From positions 4,650,001-4,714,000 of the forward strand of contig NZ_CP113063.1 in the NCBI RefSeq assembly GCF_026625785.1: a DNA stretch of 64,000 nt, in the 5' to 3' direction. The notes beneath the pieces are model-generated. The model saw only the letters and a program-made list of their open reading frames with translations. It did no database searches and was not told the DNA's origin. How positions within the stretch are numbered: position 1 is the stretch's first letter; the number at the start of each line of letters is the position of its first letter. The position numbers and the translations under genes are program-made. This document shows, in pieces, positions 58,839 to 64,000 of this stretch. The stretch is from Gordonia sp. SL306. GTDB taxonomy: Bacteria > Actinomycetota > Actinomycetes > Mycobacteriales > Mycobacteriaceae.

Positions 58839-59606
58839 ATGATGGCGGTTTCGTACCAGGGCAAGGACTACCGGCTGGTCATGTTCGACCTCGACGACAC
58901 CCTGGCTCCGTCGAAGAGCCCGATGGCCGACGACATGGTCGCCCTGATGCGCCGCATGCTCGACCGGAGTCTCGGGTGCATCATCTCCGGCGGGCGGTTC
59001 GAGCAGTTCGCCGCGCAGGTCCTGGCGCGCCTCGGGACCTTCGACTCGATCGGGAACCTCCATCTGATGCCGACGTGTGGCACGCAGTACGTGCGCTGGT
59101 CGGGTACCGATTGGGAGACCGTCTACGCCGAATACCTCAGCGACGACGAGAAGTCGCGCACCCTCGACGTCCTCGAGGCGGGGGCCAAGGAGCTCGGTCT
59201 GTGGGAGTCGGAGACCTGGGGCCCGATCCTCGAGGACCGTGGCAGCCAGATCACCTTCAGCGCCTTGGGGCAGTCGGCTCCGGTCGATGCCAAGGCCGCC
59301 TGGGATCGCGACGGTGCCAAGAAGGAGTCGTTGCGCGCGTATGCAGCCGAGCGCCTGACCGACCTCGAGGTGCGCAGCGGCGGCTCGACGTCGGTGGACG
59401 TCACCAAGAAGGGGATCGACAAGGCGTATGGCGCGCGGAAGCTGATGGACATCCTCGACCTCGGCACCGGCGACATCCTGTTCTTCGGTGACCGCCTGGA
59501 CGAGGGGGGTAACGACCGGCCCGTCCTGGATCTCGGGATCGAGTCGATTGCCGTCGACGGCTGGCAGGACACCTTCGCGAAGCTCTCGGCGATCGTCGAC
59601 GGGTAG
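58839..59606 (+). CDS. HAD-superfamily (subfamily IIB) hydrolase, phosphomannomutase/sugar-phosphatase-like
   Basis: A ~255-residue HAD phosphatase. Motif I is LVMFDLDDTLAPSKSP (nucleophile Asp), motif II is in CIISGGRFEQF, motif III Lys in VDVTKKGIDKAYG, and motif IV is DILFFGDRLDEGGND. The IIB cap lies between II and III. The sequence style resembles eukaryotic-type phosphomannomutase relatives. Substrate unknown. Two adjacent Met codons (58839, 58842) follow GGAAGG; either may start. Its stop codon lies inside the loop of a stem-loop. Confidence 0.82.
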   Translation: MMAVSYQGKDYRLVMFDLDDTLAPSKSPMADDMVALMRRMLDRSLGCIISGGRFEQFAAQVLARLGTFDSIGNLHLMPTCGTQYVRWSGTDWETVYAEYLSDDEKSRTLDVLEAGAKELGLWESETWGPILEDRGSQITFSALGQSAPVDAKAAWDRDGAKKESLRAYAAERLTDLEVRSGGSTSVDVTKKGIDKAYGARKLMDILDLGTGDILFFGDRLDEGGNDRPVLDLGIESIAVDGWQDTFAKLSAIVDG

Positions 59607-59620
59607 TCGTCGACGATCGC
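59589..59620. terminator. Stem-loop over the HAD stop codon, between convergent genes
   Basis: GCGATCGTCGAC (59589-59600) and GTCGACGATCGC (59609-59620) form a perfect 12-bp stem with an 8-nt loop that contains the TAG stop. No T tract follows on either strand, so a bidirectional terminator is only probable. Confidence 0.5.
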
Positions 59621-59646
59621 ACGAGAAGTCTTCGCGAATGCCGTGA

Positions 59647-60492
59647 CTACGCGTGCTTGACCAGCAGGCCCTTCTTGAGCCCGGCGATGTCACCGGCCGT
59701 CAGACCGAGGCCCTTGGACACGTAGTTGTCGAAGCTGCCGTACGTCTTGTCCGCAGCGGCGAACGCGGCACGCAGCGACGAGATGTTCACGCCGTTCAGC
59801 GAGTCGCCCGCGTCGGCATGGCGGAAGGTGTTGCTGGCCAGGTAATCCTGCTCGACCGTGCTGCGGTCGACGCCGAGGATGCTCAGCAGGACCGCGGACG
59901 CCCAGCCGGTGCGGTCCTTGCCCGCGGTGCAGTGGTAGAGCACGGTATCGCCCTTGCTCGTGGTGGTCTTGATGTCGAGCAACGTCTTCCGGAAGGCGTC
60001 GCGCGCCGACGCGCTGGTCACGAACTCGCGGTACTGGCTCTCCGTGTCGGTCAGACTGGCCGAACCCGAGTCCAGGCTGATCGGGACCGGTGAACCGACG
60101 ACGTTGTAGTTCACCGCCGTCGACCCTGGGACCGCGCGGTCGGGCTGCACAGCGCGCTCTACGTCGCTGCGGAAGTCGATGATCGAGGTGACCCGGTGTC
60201 CGGTCAGCTTCTTCTGATCGGACACCGTGAGTTTGTCGAGGCTGTCGCTGCGGATGACCCGGCCGTTGATCGAGTGACCGTCGGCGGTGTGATAGTTCGC
60301 GAACGTGCGCGTGTTCACCGTGCCGGCGAGGTCGAATGCGGCGGGCGCGGACGTGGCCGCCATCTGCGAGGGGGCTGCCGTCGCTGTTCCGATCGCGGTC
60401 GGTGCGATTGCGGGTGCGCCGACCACGGCGAGTGCAGCGGCCGCGCATACGAGCCGTCGCCGCAGTGCGGAGCGGTGCGAAGGTGTGGTCAT
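59647..60492 (-). CDS. Secreted tyrosine/serine phosphatase, PtpB-like
   Basis: A 281-residue protein with a signal peptide (LRRRLVCAAAALAVVGAPAI, cut after TATAA near 40) and a dual-specificity-type phosphatase domain. The P-loop is HCTAGKDRTGWAS (HCX5R, about 187-199). RSDSLDKLT and IIDFRSDVERA are typical of the PtpB/Y_phosphatase3 family. It would act outside the cell, on protein or phosphoinositide targets. It is followed on the same strand by no gene; upstream is the PhoD-type phosphatase, 55 nt away, so the two may form one operon. Confidence 0.9.
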   Translation of the reverse strand: MTTPSHRSALRRRLVCAAAALAVVGAPAIAPTAIGTATAAPSQMAATSAPAAFDLAGTVNTRTFANYHTADGHSINGRVIRSDSLDKLTVSDQKKLTGHRVTSIIDFRSDVERAVQPDRAVPGSTAVNYNVVGSPVPISLDSGSASLTDTESQYREFVTSASARDAFRKTLLDIKTTTSKGDTVLYHCTAGKDRTGWASAVLLSILGVDRSTVEQDYLASNTFRHADAGDSLNGVNISSLRAAFAAADKTYGSFDNYVSKGLGLTAGDIAGLKKGLLVKHA

Positions 60493-60547
60493 CTCGGGCC
60501 TTTCGTTTCCTGGATGGACGTGACGATCACGGTGCCGTCTCGTGACG

Positions 60548-62284
60548 CTAGTCGGCGGGGCCTGCGACGGATCCGACGCGTGGCGTTCCGGAGGGCACCC
60601 GGAACGATCTGGCGTGATAGCTGCTGGTCCGCGGGTCGGCCTTGTCGACGAGGAAGTACCAGTCCATCTGCGCCGCTGCCGGTGTGACGGTCAACACCCC
60701 ATAGCCGTGCGCGTCGAAATCGTTCCATCGGACGTGCCGGTTGGCGGCCATGATCGCCGTGGGCACGGCGGCGCCGACGGTGTGCTCGGGCACTCCGAGG
60801 ATGTCGTCGATGTTGGACGAGGTCACCGACGGGACCACCAGCTCGGTCGCGACCGAACCGACGGCGGGATAACGAGCCGCGTCGACGGGGATGTCACAAG
60901 CCCAGGACGAATGGATGTCGCCGGTGATGAACACGACGTTGTCGACGCGATGATCGCGGATCGTGTCGAGCAGTCGGCGGCGATCGGCGGTGTAGCCGTC
61001 CCATTGATCGGCGTTGTAGGGCACGCCGCCTGCGGGCAGGCCGAGCAATTCGGTGACGGCCGCGGTGTTGCGGGCGTCGAGGGGCGGGATCAGGACGGGC
61101 GCGATCATCACCGGGTTCCCGATTATCTGCCATCGCGTGGACGACGAGGTCAATCCATTGGTGAGCCAACGCATCTGGGCCGGCCCGGTGATGGTCTGGC
61201 GCGGGTCGTCGACGTCGGACGAGGTGGCCGACACCTGGTGGTCGCGGTACGTCCGGAGGTCCAGCATCGACAGTTCGAGCAACCGTCCGAAACGGAGCCT
61301 GCGGTAGAGATGCCTGCCGGTACCGGTCGCCTCGGGACGCACCGGCATCCATTCGTAGTAGGCGCGCTCGGACGAGGCTTTTCGTGCTGCCCAGGGTCCC
61401 TCGCCTGCGCTGTGGTTCTCCGCGCCGCCCGTCCAGGCGTCGTTGGACGACTCATGGTCGTCCCACGTGCAGATCCACGGCAGGAGGCGGTGCAGTTCGG
61501 CGAGGTCGACGTCGGTCTTGTAGTGGGCGTGTCGGATCCGGTAGTCGCGCAGGGTCACGGTCTCGTTGGCCGGTTCCGTCCGCCGCACCACGCCGGACTT
61601 CCCGCCGTAGCCGCCGGTCTCGTACTCGTAGAAGTAGTCGCCGAGGTGCACGATGGCGGTGAGATCGCGGTGCGCGCGCAGATGGCGATACGCCCCGAAG
61701 TACCCGGCTTCCCAATTGGCACACGACACAACGCCGAATCGCAGCCGACGGACATCGGCGCCCGCTGCCGGTGCCGTGCGGGTGTGACCGGTCGGCGACG
61801 TGGCACCCGCCGTGGGTCCCGACGCGACCCGGAACCGATAGACGTAGGGCGTGTCGGGCTCCAGCCCGGCGACATCGACCTTCACCGTGTGGTCGGCATC
61901 GACAGACGCGTGGACGGAGCCGGATGCCACCGTGCGTGCAAAGCTCGCGTCACGGGCGACCTCCCAGGTGACGTTGACGTCGGGTCCGCGACCCGAGCCC
62001 GGCGTCGACGTGGCCGTCGGCGTGACGCGTGTCCACAGAATCACCCCGTCGGGGAGTGGATCGCCCGAGGCGACGCCGTGGGCGAACACCGCGGCCGAAC
62101 GGGGCGCTGGTGTGGCGGAGACGGGTGACATGGCGATCCCGGCGGTGGAGACACCGGCCGCCACCGCGCCCGTGCGCAACACGGCGCGACGGCTGATCCC
62201 GGATCTTTCCGACGGTTCTGCAGAGGACGCGCCGGGCTGATCGGGGTCACTGGGGTCACTGGGCGGTGCGGACACGACGCTCAT
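60548..62284 (-). CDS. phoD: PhoD-type alkaline phosphatase, Tat-exported
   Basis: A ~578-residue exported phosphodiesterase/phosphatase. The Tat signal reads SGISRRAVLRTGAVAAGVST. The N-terminal Fn3-like PhoD_N domain follows (HGVASGDPLPDGVILWTR). The catalytic domain has VVSCANWEAGYFGAYRHL, IVHLGDYFYEYE, CTWDDHESSNDAW and VFITGDIHSSWA, with the Ca/Fe ligands of PhoD enzymes. It releases phosphate from organic esters outside the membrane. Start at 62284 or 62287 (adjacent Met codons). No PhoP-type box was identified. Confidence 0.92.
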   Translation of the reverse strand: MSVVSAPPSDPSDPDQPGASSAEPSERSGISRRAVLRTGAVAAGVSTAGIAMSPVSATPAPRSAAVFAHGVASGDPLPDGVILWTRVTPTATSTPGSGRGPDVNVTWEVARDASFARTVASGSVHASVDADHTVKVDVAGLEPDTPYVYRFRVASGPTAGATSPTGHTRTAPAAGADVRRLRFGVVSCANWEAGYFGAYRHLRAHRDLTAIVHLGDYFYEYETGGYGGKSGVVRRTEPANETVTLRDYRIRHAHYKTDVDLAELHRLLPWICTWDDHESSNDAWTGGAENHSAGEGPWAARKASSERAYYEWMPVRPEATGTGRHLYRRLRFGRLLELSMLDLRTYRDHQVSATSSDVDDPRQTITGPAQMRWLTNGLTSSSTRWQIIGNPVMIAPVLIPPLDARNTAAVTELLGLPAGGVPYNADQWDGYTADRRRLLDTIRDHRVDNVVFITGDIHSSWACDIPVDAARYPAVGSVATELVVPSVTSSNIDDILGVPEHTVGAAVPTAIMAANRHVRWNDFDAHGYGVLTVTPAAAQMDWYFLVDKADPRTSSYHARSFRVPSGTPRVGSVAGPAD

Positions 62285-62458
62285 CATGCGGCACCCGATG
62301 CCATGGTGGCGAGCGGGAGGCGCTCGGCGGATCAGCAGCGCCGTGGGGGTTCTGGCGGGCGTCGTCGAACGTTCATCCGGAATCCGCCCGATCGACATCC
62401 GATCGCCGACCCGACGAGGGTCTGGTGCCGTTCCGGCGGAAGGAGCAGGATTTGCATC

Positions 62459-63244
62459 ATGGCGATCGACATGGACCGGTTCACGCTCTCCCGACTCGGC
62501 GAACTCCGCTGGTGCGCGATGCGACGACGAGTGCGTGCTGCGGTCGCGGGGGAGACGGTCGTCGACTCACGTGATGCGTTGCAGGTGTGGGAGCCGTACC
62601 GGGTGGTGGGCTTCTATGCCGTACCGGTCGCGGACATCTCGCCGGGGCCGGTCGATCCGGTGGCCGTGGCGACTGCCGAGCACCGACCGCCGATCCTGAC
62701 CCCGGACGATGCGTTCGGGTTGCACACCTGCCCGGGGACGGCGTGGACGATCCCCACCACCGATCACCCGCTGGTCGCGGCCGCCTTCAGCCCCGATGAT
62801 CCGGATCTACGAGGCCACGTCGTCCTCGACTGGTCCGCCTTCGACGAGTGGCGGGAGGAGGAGCAGACCGTGGTCGCGCATCCACACGATCCGTTCAAGC
62901 ACATCGACTGTCTGGAAACGAGTCGCCACGTCGTGGTTCGCGTCGACGATGTGGTGGTGGCCGAGAGCAACCGGCCGACGCTCCTGCTCGAGACCCACCT
63001 TCCGCCACGCCATTACCTGCCTCGCGAGGACATCCGGATGGATCTGCTCGTCGCCGGCGACACGCACACCACGTGCGCTTACAAGGGCCACGCCTCGTAC
63101 TGGTCGGCCACCGTGCACGGGCGGACGGTGGCCGATGTCGCCTGGTGCTATCCCGATCCGCTCATCGACGGCGAGCCGGTCCGTGACCTGATCTGCTTCG
63201 ACGACGATCGGGTCGACATCACCGTGGACGGTATCGCGGGGTGA
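62459..63244 (+). CDS. Tandem DUF427 protein
   Basis: A 261-residue protein with two DUF427 units: one around 12-130 (VWEPYRVVGFYAVPVADI) and one around 130-250 (SRHVVVRVDDVVVAESNRPTLL, then HTTCAYKGHASYWSATVHG, VAWCYPDPL). The second carries the conserved CAYKG-A-YWS motif, while the first is more divergent. DUF427 proteins are common in actinobacteria and their biochemical role is not established. AAGGAGCAGG precedes the ATG. It is divergent from phoD. Confidence 0.85.
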   Translation: MAIDMDRFTLSRLGELRWCAMRRRVRAAVAGETVVDSRDALQVWEPYRVVGFYAVPVADISPGPVDPVAVATAEHRPPILTPDDAFGLHTCPGTAWTIPTTDHPLVAAAFSPDDPDLRGHVVLDWSAFDEWREEEQTVVAHPHDPFKHIDCLETSRHVVVRVDDVVVAESNRPTLLLETHLPPRHYLPREDIRMDLLVAGDTHTTCAYKGHASYWSATVHGRTVADVAWCYPDPLIDGEPVRDLICFDDDRVDITVDGIAG

Positions 63245-63336
63245 GGGGGAGCGGTCTGCGCAACTGGTGGACAATCGACGCAACCGACCCCGCAGGAACG
63301 GCTGGCGGGTCGAACAGAATGCGGTGAGGAGGCAAC

Positions 63337-64000
63337 GTGTCCGAGTTGGTGCCGTTGACGGTGCAGATGGTCGCCGCGACGCAGTTCACCCCACCGCCGG
63401 ACGTCGACTGGAGTACCGATGCCGCCGGTGGAGAGGCGCTCGTCGAGTTCTCCGGCCGGGCCTGCTATCAGAGCTGGGACAAGCCGAATCCCCGCACGGC
63501 GACCAACGCGGGCTACCTGCGGCACATCCTCGAGGTGGGTCACCTGTCGCTGCTCGAGCACGCGTCGGTGACGTTCTACATCACCGGTATCTCCCGTTCG
63601 TGTACCCACGAGCTGATCCGGCACCGGCACTTCTCCTACTCGCAGCTGTCCCAGCGATTCGTCCCGGAGCACGACTCGAATGTGGTGGCACCACCGGCGA
63701 TCCGCGGCGACGTCGAGCTCGAGGCATTGTTCACCGAGGCGACCGATTCGGCGCGAAAGGCCTACAGCGAGCTGCTCGACGCCCTCGAGGCCAAGTTCGC
63801 TGATGTGCCGAACGCGATCCTGCGGCGCAAGCAGGCACGTCAGGCGGCCCGGTCGGTACTGCCGAATGCCACCGAGACCAAGATCGTGGTGACCGGCAAT
63901 TATCGCGCGTGGCGGCACTTCGTGGGGATGCGCGCGACCGAACACGCCGACGTCGAGATCCGGCAACTCGCCGTCGAGTGTCTGCGTCAGCTGATGGAGG
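63337..64000 (+). CDS. thyX: Flavin-dependent thymidylate synthase ThyX (3' end outside window)
   Basis: The first ~221 residues of the FAD/NADPH-dependent enzyme that makes dTMP and yields tetrahydrofolate rather than dihydrofolate. The ThyX motif is HELIRHRHFSYSQLSQRF (RHRxxSxxxxSQR, about 93-110). SLLEHASVTFYITGISRSC and NYRAWRHFVGMRATEHADVEI are also diagnostic. A GTG start at 63337 follows GAGGAGGCAAC. It runs off the window end. ThyA is also encoded in the window, so the organism has both enzymes, as mycobacteria do. Confidence 0.95.
   Translation, partial: MSELVPLTVQMVAATQFTPPPDVDWSTDAAGGEALVEFSGRACYQSWDKPNPRTATNAGYLRHILEVGHLSLLEHASVTFYITGISRSCTHELIRHRHFSYSQLSQRFVPEHDSNVVAPPAIRGDVELEALFTEATDSARKAYSELLDALEAKFADVPNAILRRKQARQAARSVLPNATETKIVVTGNYRAWRHFVGMRATEHADVEIRQLAVECLRQLME

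Overview
The window is high-GC actinobacterial chromosome. Its gene order closely follows the Mycobacterium tuberculosis Rv2852c-Rv2754c stretch: mqo, acetyltransferase, chelatase, cobO, cobB, cysG, efpA, proS, rimP-nusA-ylxR-infB-rbfA-nrnA-dinF, pptH-pptT, truB, sirR/mntR, ribF, rpsO, pnp, ald/aldR, dapB, thyA-dfrA, thyX. A member of Mycobacteriales is therefore certain. Gordonia or a close relative is my best guess, from protein flavour only.

Region 1 (1-14900) is metabolism and stress: the end of malate:quinone oxidoreductase, cobalamin genes (chelatase, cobO, a frameshifted cobB, cysG), a DevS/DevR-like redox or hypoxia two-component pair, an acyl-ACP desaturase, an acyl-CoA ligase, an EfpA-type exporter and YaaA. 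Region 2 (14900-34400) is information processing: proS, rimP, nusA, ylxR, infB, rbfA, nrnA, truB, ribF, rpsO and pnp, plus the opposing pair PptH/PptT that removes and adds 4'-phosphopantetheine. Region 3 (34400-40070) holds a CBS/DUF294 signalling protein, an NRDE protein, alanine dehydrogenase with its Lrp-type regulator, dapB, a small membrane protein and the 5' part of a flavodoxin-like gene.

Region 4 (40071-54126) is the unusual part: a 14.05-kb integrative element inserted inside the flavodoxin-like gene (Rv2771c position). A large serine integrase lies at the right end. A 5-bp direct repeat, AAACA, marks both junctions. The split host halves (39861-40075 and 54122-54364) rejoin in frame to 150 codons. 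The element carries its own full-length, about 80% identical copy of the broken gene 49 bp inside its left end, placed so that the host operon can transcribe and translate it. Other contents are a replication module (prim-pol, RepA-like ATPase, a cluster of TATCCAGCCC repeats resembling an iteron origin), a head-like cassette (capsid-like protein, small-terminase-like protein), a second serine recombinase, an AbiTii-domain protein, a DUF2971 protein, an M41-like peptidase and a membrane protein. There is no large terminase, portal or tail gene. This fits a phage-satellite-like or phiRv-like element that carries candidate phage-defence cargo.

Region 5 (54127-64000) is chromosome again: the flavodoxin 3' remnant, thyA-dfrA, a YcaQ-type winged-helix protein, an MDR oxidoreductase with a divergent TetR regulator, a HAD phosphatase, a PtpB-like secreted phosphatase, a PhoD-type Tat phosphatase, a DUF427 protein and the start of thyX.

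Three single-base lesions stand out: a +1 base in cobB near 4383, an apparent -1 base between prim-pol and its ATPase near 50394, and one substitution at 43325 that would remove both a stop codon and the next start codon. Each is either a real mutation or a sequencing error. Conclusions come from reading the sequence and remembered family knowledge; no database search was run.
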